Shown here: positions 11,234-22,854 of the stretch, one piece after another
How the letters are laid out: each line of letters begins with the position of its first letter
Numbering within the stretch: the stretch's first letter is position 1
NCBI RefSeq assembly: GCF_041956535.1
Contig: NW_027192200.1
Span: 515,477 to 579,476 of the forward strand
Direction: 5' to 3'
DNA: 64,000 bases
Source of the DNA: Calcarisporiella thermophila CBS 279.70
Lineage: Eukaryota; Calcarisporiellomycota
The notes under the pieces: generated by a model
Databases searched by the model: none
Seen by the model: the letters and a program-made list of their open reading frames with translations, nothing else
What the model was told of the DNA's origin: nothing
Position numbers and translations under genes: made by a program

Positions 11234-14200
11234 ATGCAGTCGCCCATCCTCGATGCCTACGTTAGAGGCACTCTCGTCTGGATTCCTATCAAGGATCAGG
11301 AGGGGGACGAGGAGTGGGTGGCGTGTGAGATCCTCTCGAAGCACATATCCGAGGGCCAATTCCGGCTGGTGGCAATGGATGAAAAGGGCAAGGTAAAACC
11401 CGATTCCGCCCAACATCCTCTGACGAGGCCGAGAATACTTATCCGTTCTACACTCTAGGAACATGTTATCGAATCCTCCATAGAAAATGGGGAGCTTCCG
11501 CCGCTGCGTAATCCACCCCATCTAGAGCTCATCGACGATCTTACACAGCTTACTCATTTGAATGAGCCATCAGGTGAGTGCATGGCCCTGGATTAGGGAC
11601 TTTTGCCATCTTGAGCACAGATGGGTCTCAAATGTATGTTTTTTTTTTTCCAGTTTTGCACGCAATAGAGTCTCGATATGCCAAGCAGAATATATACACG
11701 TACTCGGGCATTGTTCTAATTGCAGTAAACCCCTTTGAGCGTGTGGATCTCTATGGCCCGGAGACGGTAAAGGCTTACTCGGGTGCACGGCGAGGAGAGT
11801 TGCCTCCCCATCTCTTTGCCATTGCTGAAGATGCCTTCCGCTGTATGCTCCGAGAGAAGCAGAACCAGACTATCGTTGTTTCGGGAGAGAGGTTGGCTGC
11901 TGCTTTTTCTAAAAGAGGTGCCAAGGAGGCATTAACCCCCTCTTGTTATCATTTTCTAGTGGTGCAGGAAAAACCATGAGCGCAAAATATATCATGCGAT
12001 ATTTTGCATCCGCCGAGGATCATGCCCTGGGTGACGGTGCGGTCACGGTTGATACCTTCAGGATCGAGAAGCAGATCCTAGGTACGCTTATGCCAACAAA
12101 TAAAACCAGCTGCTACTTGTATATTATTATGATATTCACCTCTATATTATGCTACCTATTTTGTCAGCAACGAACCCCATCATGGAAGCATTCGGAAACG
12201 CAAAAACCACTCGGAACGACAACAGTTCGCGATTTGGGAAATATATCAAGGTATTTTCGACGATGGTGTTTTGCCTTGGCGCTCTTCCTCCTCATGTGGA
12301 TTGAATTTATTTATCATGGTGTTAGATTCAATTTGACGAAAAGGCAAATATTGTTGGCGCGAAAATCAATACCTATTTATTGGAAAGATCCCGATTAGTT
12401 TATCAACCGGATACCGAGCGAAATTATCATATCTTCTATCAGGTAAGCGGCATCAAAGCCCTATTCTCTTTCCTAGTACAAGTATACTGAGCCCCATTTT
12501 TTTTATTAGCTGTGCGATGGAGCCGACGAATCTCTACGGGAAGAGCTGAGTCTCGAGAGGTGCAACCGGTTCCATTACCTTAACCAAGGCGGGGTCACTA
12601 CGATACCAGGGGTGGATGATGCCAGAGATTTTGAAGCAACACGCAGTGCCCTATTGACAGTTGGCATTGGCGAGGATGTTCAACACGACATTTTCCGCTT
12701 GCTTGCCGCATTGTTGCATGTGGGGAATATACACATCTCGGGTCGGAACGAGGCGCTAATTGCAGAGGATGACCCGCATCTGCACAATGCCTCCCGTCTC
12801 CTCGGAATCCAACCCGGCGAGTTCCGCAAGTGGATCATGCGTCGCCAGATTGCCACCCGCTCCGAGCGCATCGTCACCGCGCTGAACCCCGCCCAGGCGG
12901 TGGTGATTCGCGACTCTGCCGTGAAGTACGTGTACGTGAATCTCTTCGATTGGCTCGTCAACGTGATCAACGAGGGCCTCTCGCGGGCCGGCGCGGCTGA
13001 GCGCAATTTCATTGGGGTGCTTGACATTTATGGGTTTGAGCACTTCAAGAAGAATTCCTTTGAGCAGCTGTGCATCAACTACGCGAACGAGAAACTGCAG
13101 CAAGAGTTCAACGCGCACGTGTTCAGGCTCGAGCAAGAGGAATACATACAGGAGCAAATAGACTGGACGTTTATTGAATTTGCCGACAACCAGGCCTGCA
13201 TCGAGATGATCGAGGGTAGACTAGGAATTCTCCCGCTACTCGACGAAGAGTCACGGCTGCCGTCGGGGTCGGACCAGGGGCTCTGCACAAAACTATACCA
13301 GCAGTTCACCGATGCACCGAATTTCCGCAAGCCACGCTTCGGGGGTGGCAGCGCATTCACCATTGCCCACTATGCCCACGAGGTCACGTATGATGCGGAG
13401 GGCTTCTTGGAGAAGAACCGTGACACGTTGCCGGATGAGCATCTCACCCTGCTTCAATCAACCGACTTCAACTTCCTGCGCAAGGTGCTCTCAAGCGGTG
13501 CCGTGAGCCCTCCCGTAAACAAACGCGCGAGCATCGCGGCCAAGAAGCCTACCCTCGGCTCGATCTTCCGCCAGTCTCTCATCGGATTAATGGAGCTGAT
13601 GCGGTCCACCAACGTCCTGTACATCCGGTGCGTGAAGCCAAACGTCAACAAGAATGCGTGGGAATTTGACCGCATGATGGTGCTATCTCAGCTTCGGGCA
13701 TGCGGTGTCCTTGAGACCATCAGAATTAGCTGTGCCGGTTATCCAGCACGGTGGCTTTACAGTGAGTTTCTGGAGAGGTTTGGCATGTTGCTTCCCGCCG
13801 CAGATAAGACCGCGCAGCACCTCTCCCTTAAAGACAAGAGCCTCGCGATCTTGGACGTCTCCCGAACCAACCATCCCGACCAGTACCGCCTGGGAAAAAC
13901 AAAAATATTCTTGAGGACCACTCTGGTAGTGCGCCATAAAAAAATGCCTGCTTTTTTTATCCTTTTTTACTCAAACGTCTCTCTTTTGCATTTTTTATTT
14001 CACTTTTCTAGCTCGCGGTTTTGGAGGGCCGTCGATCGGAGAAGCTCGACTCCAGCGCGGTTGTTCTCCAAAAGCATGTGCGATCGTTTTTGTGTCGGCG
14101 TCGTTACTTGCGAATTCGCGGGGCCATTATGCGTTTACAATGCTGTGCACGTCGCTATATTGCCCGGCAGCATCTGCGGGCGATGCGGGAGGAGCGCGCT

Positions 14201-16696
14201 GCCGTCACTTTGCAGAAAGTGTGGAAGGGATACCGAGCTCGCAAGCAGTACTGCCAGCAGAGATCGGCGGTCTTGCAGCTGCAGAGAGTGTTTCGCGGCC
14301 ATGTCCAGCGTAAACGCTTTGTGGCGCAGCGACATGCGGCCATTCGAGTGCAGAGCCTTTATCGGGGTTGGATCGCGCGGCGACACTACACGCGGTGTCG
14401 AAAGCAGATCATCCGATCTCAGTCGTATGTTCGAGGATTTATTGCGCGCAAGGAAAGAGCCCGCCTCGAGGAAATCCGTGCGAACGAGGAGAAGGAGAGA
14501 AGGAAGCGGGAGAAAGAGGAGGAGGAAAAGAAACTGCTGAAGCAGAAGGAGCAGCAAGAGCTGGAGGAACGCCAAAAAGCGATGGAGGCCGCCGCCAATG
14601 CGGAGCGCCTGGCTCTAATCGACTCCCTGCCGTTGCCAAATAGGGTGGCCGAAATATCGATCACGCTTGCGCACCAAAAGAAGGAGAAAGAGGAGCTCAA
14701 GTTGCGAGCGAGTCGGCTGGAGACGCGGGTGCGCTCTTGGATCGACAAGTATGCACGGCTCGAGCGAGTGTGGCAAGAGGTGGAGGAGGCATACGCGAGC
14801 GTCCAGAGCCCGCGTCGCTCCCGGGGTGATCTCGGCTCTGCTTTTGGATTGCGGCCCGATACGCCCGAGAGCAATGAGAGCATCTCGTCTCTGGGCGGTG
14901 ACGAGGAGCTACTGCAGTTGCACACGGAACTACAGCGCAAGAAGGCTGAACTTGCGCGCCTCCGAACCGCTCGTTCTGCCCCCTCCTCCCCCTCGTCCCC
15001 TCGCCTTCCTGGATCCCTGCAACGCCAGTACTCCGTCAGCGGCTCCCCCGACACGGATGTTTCGCGGTTAAAGCGAGAGATAGCGCGGCTCAAGGCAGAA
15101 ATGTCCATCAACCGACGCCACTCTCATAAGCCGCCCGCCAACGGCATTAATGGGGTCGGGTTCGAAGCGGTGCACGCCCTAAGCCGCCATGCTTCTGTTG
15201 CAGGCATCGTACAGGTCAACGGCCACCACGCCCAAAAGAACCCCTACAAGGGTGTGCGCCACCTCTACGAGAATCCGACGGGGGAGCTGGCTCAATTTTT
15301 GGAGCAGGAAGGCGACTCGCTGCGGGATGAGATTGTGGAAGAGCTAGTGCGCGGGTGCAAGCACTCTTTGCCAACCGCTCCGCCGGCCCCATCCCACGAA
15401 CTCTTATTCCCCGCCCGGGTGGTTGCTTTGTCCCTGATTCTGCTCTCGCGGCTTAATTTGACGCGGGACGCCGAGCACTTGTTGGCCGGGGTCATTGGGG
15501 CCATTCAAGAACAATGCCTGGTATGTGGTTCCCATTCGATGAAGGGGCAATGCCACGGATACTGACTAGAAGCGTTATTTTTTTTATTTTGATTTGTTTT
15601 GAAATACGTAGCATCGCCAGGGAGATGAAGCCATTCTTGCAGGGGCCTACTGGCTACGGAATGCAATCGAGCTCCACTCGCAGATCGGCGCCGAGATGGG
15701 CTCGAAGCATAGCGGCGTGGCCGCCATGAAGCACGAGATCAAGAGGCTCATTGCGCGGATACACGGGGGGTGGACCGGAGAGTTGCGACGATTTTTCACC
15801 CCGATGATTGTGCCCGCGGTGGTGGAGTGCCAGTCCCTGCCCTACTTCGTCACCAGCACCAATGGGCATCACCCGACCCAAATGGCCACTCCAGACTCTT
15901 CGCCCGTGGTGGGCTCCTTCGACATGACGGAGCCCGCAACCACGGAGACGCTTCTCAAGGCGCTACATAGGCTGTGGAAAATAGTCAAAGGATATGGGCT
16001 GGAGGACGTGGGCCGTCGAGCCATCCTCATGATCATCAAAACGATCGGAGTGCTCTCCTTCAACGAGCTCTTGGAACGCGAATCATTTTGCTCCTGGAAA
16101 CGAGGTAGGTTCCCGCTACGCTCACCTCCTCTCCCATCGTCTTGTGGGTGTGATTTTTCTAATATTCCTATCTTAGCCATGCAAATTCAGCACAACCTGC
16201 TCCGCATTGAAGAGTGGTGCAAAGGTCACGTGCCGGATGCGTGCCTGCATCTGGAGCCTGTGATGCAGGCAACCAAGCTGCTGCAGCTCAAGAAGGCCAC
16301 CGTGGACGACATCGGGGTGATGTCGGAGCTGTGCTGGGCGCTGACTCCTGCGCAGGTGCATCGCCTTGTGTCCCGGTACCATGTGGCCGACTATGAGAAC
16401 CCCATTGCTCCCGAAGTCCTGGAGGCGTTGGCGAGCCGGGTGCAACCTGGAGACCAGTTGGCTTTGGCGCTTCCGGAGTCGGAAGAAGAGGTGGCGTTGG
16501 ACGGCGAGGTGGACAGAGCGATGATGCTGAGCGACGAGTATATTCCTAGATGTGTGAGTAGTCGACTCTTTCCCAACCTGCCCTTTTTTTCTCGCCCGTA
16601 CTCACTTTTGAATCTCTGTGGTTGTAGTTGAAGCTCGGTCAGGTTCGACGCTTGATGCACTTGAGTTCTTCGCTGGTCGAAGTCGGAGGAAAATAG
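11234..16696 (+). CDS. MYO2/MYO52-like: Class V myosin heavy chain
   Basis: Eleven exons (11234-11392, 11459-11573, 11654-11891, 11960-12081, 12168-12250, 12326-12442, 12510-13925, 14012-15520, 15612-16104, 16177-16553, 16628-16696) join in frame to 1565 residues, the normal length for myosin V. The order is complete: N-terminal SH3-like region with WV.C motif; P-loop SGESGAGKT around residues 168-176 (split by intron 3); switch [10 protein letters not shown] around 228-236; switch [10 protein letters not shown] around 450; converter; about six IQ motifs from about residue 758 ([15 protein letters not shown] and repeats) that bind calmodulin-like light chains; a Glu/Lys/Arg-rich coiled coil; and a C-terminal dilute (DIL) cargo-binding domain from about 1240 with EEWC. 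It is the actin-based motor for secretory vesicles, chitin synthase vesicles and organelles in fungi. Confidence 0.97.
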
Positions 16697-17370
16697 GCTT
16701 GGATTTCTTCCCCCCCAATATGACTAGGCCTGAGATGGACCTGTTTTCCTTTTCTAGTGTTGTATATTTTTTTTTCCTTTTCTTTCGCTTTTTTCTATTT
16801 TTACTCGTCTCTTCGTGCTAGCAGCCTTCACTTCCCCCTAGATTCACTCGAGGAATTTTTTTTTTCTATTTTGGTTTTCTCTGCTCTCTACCGTTTTTTT
16901 CCCGCCGGTTCTCTGAATCTTTTCTTCCCTTTATTACGCAAAATGTATAAATTATTTTTCCTTCGCTGTTTCATCGAATATACATATATAATCTTAGCTG
17001 CATTTATTTTTATCTCTAGACGACGAAATTTCACACCCATTTCCTTTCCGCCTGAGCTCTCACTTGCTCCCACATCACTCGATTTCTATCTGTGGGAAAT
17101 TTCAGTGGCTTCGCCTCTCACCCAAACCCGGATGGAAACGATCGGATCTACTCTCAAATTAGGGCGGCCGCATAACCTGAGGTCTCTCTCCTGCAAAAAC
17201 AAGTCACCGCACACATAAGCATATAGCAGGTGTCCTTAATAGGGCTCAATGCATCCGGTTCAGTGGGAGCACCGCCCGATGATTTGCTGCGCGTCTCTCC
17301 TTCCCCTATGCTCGGTGACTTAATGATGAGTTCAGCGCTTGCCGCGATAAAAATAGATCTGCAACGTCAA
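16697..17370. other. Intergenic: myosin V 3' region
   Basis: T-rich 3' region (TTTTTTTTCC-type runs) followed by the upstream region of the small secreted gene. No additional gene. Confidence 0.45.
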
Positions 17371-17380
17371 AAAGTATAAA
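17371..17380 (+). promoter_or_regulatory. TATA box candidate for small secreted protein
   Basis: GTATAAAG about 110 bp upstream of the ATG at 17486. Confidence 0.45.
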
Positions 17381-17485
17381 GACGCTTGAAAATCTCCCTC
17401 GTCTCTCCATCCTCCTTCCCTCCTTCTAAATTCACCCATTTAACACACCCAATCGCCATATAGTATTGAGATTCGAACACGCAAC

Positions 17486-17943
17486 ATGAAGCTATTCCTC
17501 ACCACTGCGCTTCTTCTCTTCGCCGGGCTGGTGAATGCCGGGCCAGCGACTCCGGAGCAGATTGCAGAGGCCGCGCGCCACTGCGACCAATTGATGCGTG
17601 CGGGCGTGATCCAGGATTTGTACCTGAAGACGTTTGCAAAGCCCAACTTCCAGGGGCCCGCTATTGACGACAAGAAAAACGTGGCCAATCTCGCCTGTAT
17701 CAATCTGAAGAAGGGGACCACCATTCGGAGCTTGCAGACGGGCACGTACACGCATATCGTGTGCTACGCGGTAAGTTGAGATGTAGAAACTGGGTGGAAG
17801 CTCTCCGGAGGGTACTTACCTTTGCATGGGTCCTGTAGGGCGAAAACTGCGCGGGTGACACCGTCTACGATGGACTTGGCCCAGACAGCGACAGCAACAT
17901 CAACACCCCCGCCTGCAGGCTTTACTGCGGAGAGAATGAGTAA
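17486..17943 (+). CDS. Small secreted cysteine-containing protein
   Basis: Two exons (17486-17770, 17839-17943; phase 0 intron) give 129 residues. The N-terminus MKLFLTTALLLFAGLVNA is a clear signal peptide with predicted cleavage before GPATP. The mature part holds six cysteines (HCDQ, ACIN, VCYA, ENCAG, ACRLYC), an even number compatible with three disulphides, and no membrane segment or GPI signal. I do not recognise a family. The size and composition resemble fungal effector-like or wall-associated small secreted proteins, but this is inference. A TATA box lies upstream and the gene sits between long spacers. Confidence 0.75.
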
Positions 17944-18370
17944 AAGTTTCCAGGCCCATGTGGCGAGTGGATCACCCTGAGTTCAAGCTCTATGTGGCTG
18001 CTGTATCCTTTATGATAGCTCGGTATTTGCCAACCAAACTTACTCTTCCTTTGTATTATTACACAAATAACAAGTATGACTTCCATCGTGTATGAAACCT
18101 GAGAAACTTGAAGTAGAAGCGTTCTTATTTCCAATGCCACATAGAGTGTATCCCGCTCGCTTTAGGATGTATTTCAAATCATCCCAATAAAGCCATAGTG
18201 AGGTTCGGGAGATCAGCCCTATTTCGGGGCAAATATTGAGACTGCAGGCTCTCTTGCCCAATTTGCACTTGCCCTCCATTGGCATGTGAAGCTAAGCCAC
18301 CTCGGCCTCTGAGTGAGAAAAAGAGAAGGGACTCTCTAGGTTGGAGTCTTCGAAAAATCGTATATTAAGA
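17944..18370. other. Intergenic
   Basis: 427 bp spacer between two + strand genes. No gene is supported on either strand. Confidence 0.45.
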
Positions 18371-19216
18371 ATGCAAAAACGACTGTCATATATTATTGCA
18401 GCGATCCTTCTTTTATCCCTGCTGTCCGCCCCAACCTCCGCTCATGAGATTGGCCAGCCCCATTGCGACCCTGAGCTCCGCCTTGAAAATCGGCTCTCTC
18501 GTGGCGATCCGAATCAGTATGTGGACAAAATTTTCGCGAATCCCGAATCCAGCAGGCATTCGGCCTCCCCCTCTCCACATTCCTCCACCCTTGCGCAAAC
18601 GCTGCCCACCACGCCGGCCCAATGGCTCCTCCTGGGCGCCCAATCGGCCTTCTATGTGTGCTTTACATTCTTCAAATTATTCCTTCGCATCTTCTTGATT
18701 CTCTATTCGGTGGTGCGCTTCATCCTATCCCCGTTCATCGCCATCATCAACTTCTTCCTCCTCGTTTTTGTTCGCTACCCATTCAGCCTTGTATACCAAG
18801 TGAATGCCGCGCTGTTTCCCGCGTACGCATTCTGTGCCTTTGCCGCTCTCGTGGGTGCGGGTGCGGGCGCCGCCACCGGATGGGTGAGCGAGGTGATTGC
18901 CGAGCAGGCGGAAAAATTTAGCACGCTTGGGCGCGATATTGCTTGGGATGGCGGCGACCGCAAGGTCTTGTCCTCGTCGGGCTTCTCAACTCCGCGCTTC
19001 ATCCCTGAGAAGGCGGAGGCGGTTGAGCGCGGGTGGTTGCGGCGGAGACGGTCACTGGTCGGGCTGGGGCAGGATGCTCTGAACCGGATGCGCATGTCGG
19101 GCCATCGAGAGCAGGGCTGGAAAAAGAGGGAGATGCCCAGGGCAGATGAGGACGAGTTTGGCGAGTGGACATGGAGCGACTCCGAATATGAGGTGCCCAC
19201 CCGAAGCGTGCAGTAG
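18371..19216 (+). CDS. Conserved-looking multi-pass membrane protein, unknown family
   Basis: Single exon of 281 residues from the ATG at 18371; the frame is open upstream to 18341 but has no earlier ATG. Residues 1-24 (MQKRLSYIIAAILLLSLLSA onward) look like a signal peptide. After a polar 60-residue segment there are strongly hydrophobic stretches from about 85 to 180, rich in Phe, Leu and Ile (for example FKLFLRIFLILYSVVRFIL), compatible with three or so membrane spans or hairpins, ending with a Gly/Ala-rich span. The last 90 residues are charged and acidic at the end, likely cytosolic. No catalytic motif is seen; the hairpin-like hydrophobicity could suit an ER-shaping or lipid-related protein, but that is a guess. 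Confidence 0.7.
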   Translation: MQKRLSYIIAAILLLSLLSAPTSAHEIGQPHCDPELRLENRLSRGDPNQYVDKIFANPESSRHSASPSPHSSTLAQTLPTTPAQWLLLGAQSAFYVCFTFFKLFLRIFLILYSVVRFILSPFIAIINFFLLVFVRYPFSLVYQVNAALFPAYAFCAFAALVGAGAGAATGWVSEVIAEQAEKFSTLGRDIAWDGGDRKVLSSSGFSTPRFIPEKAEAVERGWLRRRRSLVGLGQDALNRMRMSGHREQGWKKREMPRADEDEFGEWTWSDSEYEVPTRSVQ

Positions 19217-19516
19217 CCCCAGTCCAAAGGAGAAAAAAACCTACCGTGTTGTGATGGAGAAGCATTTTACACCCTGTATATACTCTTTACCCCCGTTTCC
19301 TTTTCCTTTCTCTTTCTCTCTCTCTCTCCCCTCTCCTTTTTTCTTATCCCCCCCCTTCCCCATTGAACTCTCAAAACTCATTGCCGTCTTGTGTTACCAT
19401 CGTATATGTTGTGACTGCCATTTTGTTTACTACTAATAAGTATCATATTGGGGGTGCTTGCTTGTTCTAGTATTTGTCCATTTATTAAACATTACATTGA
19501 ACAGCGGCATCCAGCC
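19217..19516. other. Intergenic with CT repeat
   Basis: Short spacer with a CT-rich run (about 19300-19365). No gene. Confidence 0.45.
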
Positions 19517-20030
19517 ATGGGAACTAGAAACGCACCGTTTAAAAAGACGCAGAACCTTTACAAAAAGCGACGAGTCGACAAGAAGGCGTACAAGACTCGT
19601 GCGCTTCTGGCGCCGTCCGCCGTCGAAATGAAGAAGGAAGTGAGCAAGAAGAAGGCGAAGAAGCTGGAGCGAGCCTTGAAATTCGTAAGTGGTTTTGACA
19701 TTGGCCAAGTCGGCGGCGCCCCATGAATACTCGGGTCGTTGGATCGGCTTTCCGCATTCCATTTTGCATTAACCAGGAAACTTTCTATGCATTAGGAGCA
19801 GCAACGGTTAGCCGAGAAGGGTAAATTAGCGTTGGAGGTGGATATGGAAGGTAATCAATGGAATTCAACTGATTGTAGCGGTGAACTTTCGTATTCACGG
19901 CATTTTATTTTTTATCTCGTATCTCACAGATGTCGAGGCTTCTGCATCGAATGACAATACCGCGAAGCCAGAAATCACACCAATCTTAGGGGGCAGCGGC
20001 ACTGTATTGGGCGGCGTCCCCCCGAACTAA
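19517..20030 (+). CDS. ALB1: Ribosome biogenesis protein Alb1
   Basis: Three exons (19517-19684, 19796-19850, 19930-20030) give 107 residues. The N-terminus MGTRNAPFKKTQNLYKKRRV is basic; the centre has the Alb1 signature KKKAKKLERALKF, and the C-terminus GSGTVLGGVPPN matches the family ending G.GT.LGG.... In yeast Alb1 partners with Arx1 on pre-60S particles and helps their export and Arx1 recycling. The small size and intron positions fit. The match rests on two short motifs in a fast-evolving family, so the call is good but not certain. Confidence 0.8.
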
Positions 20031-20425
20031 GCCTTCTTTGTAACATTAGTATCCATCCTGGCCTTGATTTTTTTTTTACTTCCTAATGATCTTGTACCGA
20101 ACTCTGCATTCTTACCCACTTGTTATTTCTTGAACACTGCCCCACGATATTAAACTGATTTCCGCCTCTTACACCCCGAGCTCTCTCGACAGCCAGCTTT
20201 CGGCCAAAATGACCCTGCCCCACGGCATACAGCCTTCCATAGAAACGATGTCGGGGGGGGGGGGGGACCCGCTGGGCCCTCCTCCAGCAGTATATTTGTG
20301 ACGTTGGATGTGTTCATTTGAAATAGAAAATTATTAGGGTGGGGAAGATTCCCGAGTACAGGGTTGAAGAGAATAAAAAGAAATAAATATCCATTGTCCA
20401 AGAGTCCCAATTTTAGATTCCAAGG
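20031..20425. other. Convergent 3' region with G14 tract
   Basis: Spacer between convergent Alb1 and acyltransferase genes, containing a run of 14 G at 20253-20266. No gene seen. Confidence 0.45.
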
Positions 20426-22567
20426 TCAGAGCCTCGCAGTGAGGTCCTCGTTCAAAAGAGCGGGGGAGGGGGGGAGTCCTATGAGCACTCCCTTGGATTT
20501 CTTGTGCAGGACCTCGATGAGATGCAGGACGCGCGTCTTACCTAGATGGTTCGAGAAACGAGAAAGGTCAGCCAAGTTCACTCCTCAAGGCCTCCGCCTT
20601 TTGCAGAGCAGCCGCAACGCTTACCCCTATTATCGTCGCGTCGATTTTTTCCCTCCCTCCTGAACTCCCCGATCTCCTCGGCAAAGTCCCACAGCGGCCC
20701 CTCCGCAATCACCGCCCCGTTGATGTCGCGCTTCGGGGCAAACGAGGGGTGCAGCGCGATGTAGTTCTGCGACCTGGTCACAATGCCGTAGTACTCCAGC
20801 CGGTCGAGCGCGTTCCGCAGGGTCTCCTTCGAAACTGCCTCCAGGTAGGAGAGGTCACCCTGCCAGTATAAGGTTTGACCGAGGGATTGTGTGATTTCGA
20901 AGAAGATCTTCTCCGCCATCCACGCCATCTCCACGTTATGGGAGTAGGGGGGGGCGAGGGCGAAGAGCGACATGGTGGCGAGCCAGTAAGTCTCGACAAA
21001 CGGCCAGATCAGGAAGCAGTAAAAGTCTAGCGACGAGGGACCAGGTTAGTCATGGGGTGCGATGGCTCCAGCAAATGGAGTCCAGCTTACCGTAGTTTTC
21101 ACGCCCCAGTGTGCGCTCCATATCCGATAGCCCAATCATATCCCCTTCTATCGTCAGGACGTGTTTATTCTATTATGATAAAAAAATAGAATGGTTGGCT
21201 TTCAATGGCGGTAGGATGGAAACGAGATACTTGCGAGCAAATATTCCAGGGTCTCGTCGAGGTTATTGCGCACGTCAGCCGTCTGGTAGACAAACTCCAG
21301 CTTGAGCAAACTGGAGAGAAAGATAACTTTGTCGAGCAGCTGGGTGTAGGGCATGCGCTGCGTAGACTTGGACCCTCCGAATTTGACTTGGGTATAAAGG
21401 GAGACGGAGAGAATGGCTACAAGAGAGGCAAGGTCAAGTTCCACTCTCGAACAGTAGAGAGCATCCAGATCAATTACCTTCGGGAACAAATAAATGCATC
21501 AGCTGGTTCCGATAATAACTCAATTCGAATCTTTTGGTCGCGTAGTAGATCGGCTCCAGCAGATCCTTTTCCTTGTTCATCGCCACGAGGCCCTTGAGCA
21601 CCTCGATAGCTCTAACGTTTAGGTTAATAGGCTGAGTAGGAAGGTGGTTAGACGGCCATGGATTATCCCCCTACCTCTCGACAATCTCCGACACCGTCTT
21701 GTCCCCAAAGTCGGCAACATTTCCCCCCTTGGCCAGGATCTCTCGACGAAGCCATTCAACGCGGCGAATTAGCTTTGGAGTTTTTTTTTTTTGTAAAATA
21801 TTGAGCATAATGCCTGAATTCAAGACGGTCAATAAAAAAAAACCAAGAATAAAGAGGATACCTCATTACGTGCGACCCCCTATTCATAAAGGAATTACTC
21901 AATATTGGGCTCAACCACTTAATTAACTAGATATTTACCCTGCTTCTCAACGTCAGCAGCACTGTCCCAACCAGACTAGTGGGCATGACCACCGATGCAG
22001 CATTCTAAAATGGAAGCGCCAATGAATTGAACAAAATAGCCCTTCATAATAAAAACTAAAACTTGTATGCATACGATATCGGCAAGAATTCGGTATCCAA
22101 AAGAGAGCAGCAATATTTTTTTGTCCTCGGGGTTATGTGGGTTAAAGGGGCTGTGGGAAAGGGGAGAAAGTTGTGAAAACGTGCATTCATCCACACTTAG
22201 TCTCCTCTGTTAAAAATATATATATATAACCTACCTGCGACGCTCTGTCTGTTGGGCGATGAATTCTCGCATCGAAAACGCCTTTCCAAACCCAACGTCG
22301 ATTCGCCCCATCTTCATATGAAGCAGATGGGTACTTGAAAAGAGCCCCCACAGACTCTCGCGCTCCTTTGGATTGCCCAGTAGCTCGTTGGCATAGCCCT
22401 CGGTCTCGATCACTTTGTCATAGCCGATGGACACAGGGACAATGATGGCATCCTTGTTGGTATCCGTGTCGGGTGATATAATGTAGTCGAGGATGATTTT
22501 GAGGATCCCAAGCTTGGGAGGCAGCAGTTTTCCTGGTTGGGAGAGGGGAGAGAGAGGGAGAGAGAGA

Positions 22568-22599
<32 letters not shown>

Positions 22600-22803
22600 A
22601 GNNNNNNNNNNNNNNNNNNNNNNNNNNNNNNNNNNNNNNNNNNNNNNNNNNNNNNNNNNNNNNNNNNNNNNNNNNNNNNNNNNNNNNNNNNNNNNNNNNN
22701 NNNNNNNNNNNNNNNNNNNNNNNNNNNNNNNNNNNNNNNNNNNNNNNNNNNNNNNNNNNNNNNNNNNNNNNNNNNNNNNNNNNNNNNNNNNNNNNNNNNN
22801 NNN

Positions 22804-22854
<51 letters not shown>

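Noticed and set aside
18341-18370. N-terminal extension of the membrane protein gene from 18341
   Set aside because: The codon at 18341 is TTG, not ATG; the first ATG in frame is at 18371 and gives a better signal peptide.
21781-21880. Apparent frameshift in the acyltransferase near the T12 tract
   Set aside because: It vanished once the preceding exon was extended by one G (donor at 21938) and the 18-nt microexon was recognised; the frame is intact.
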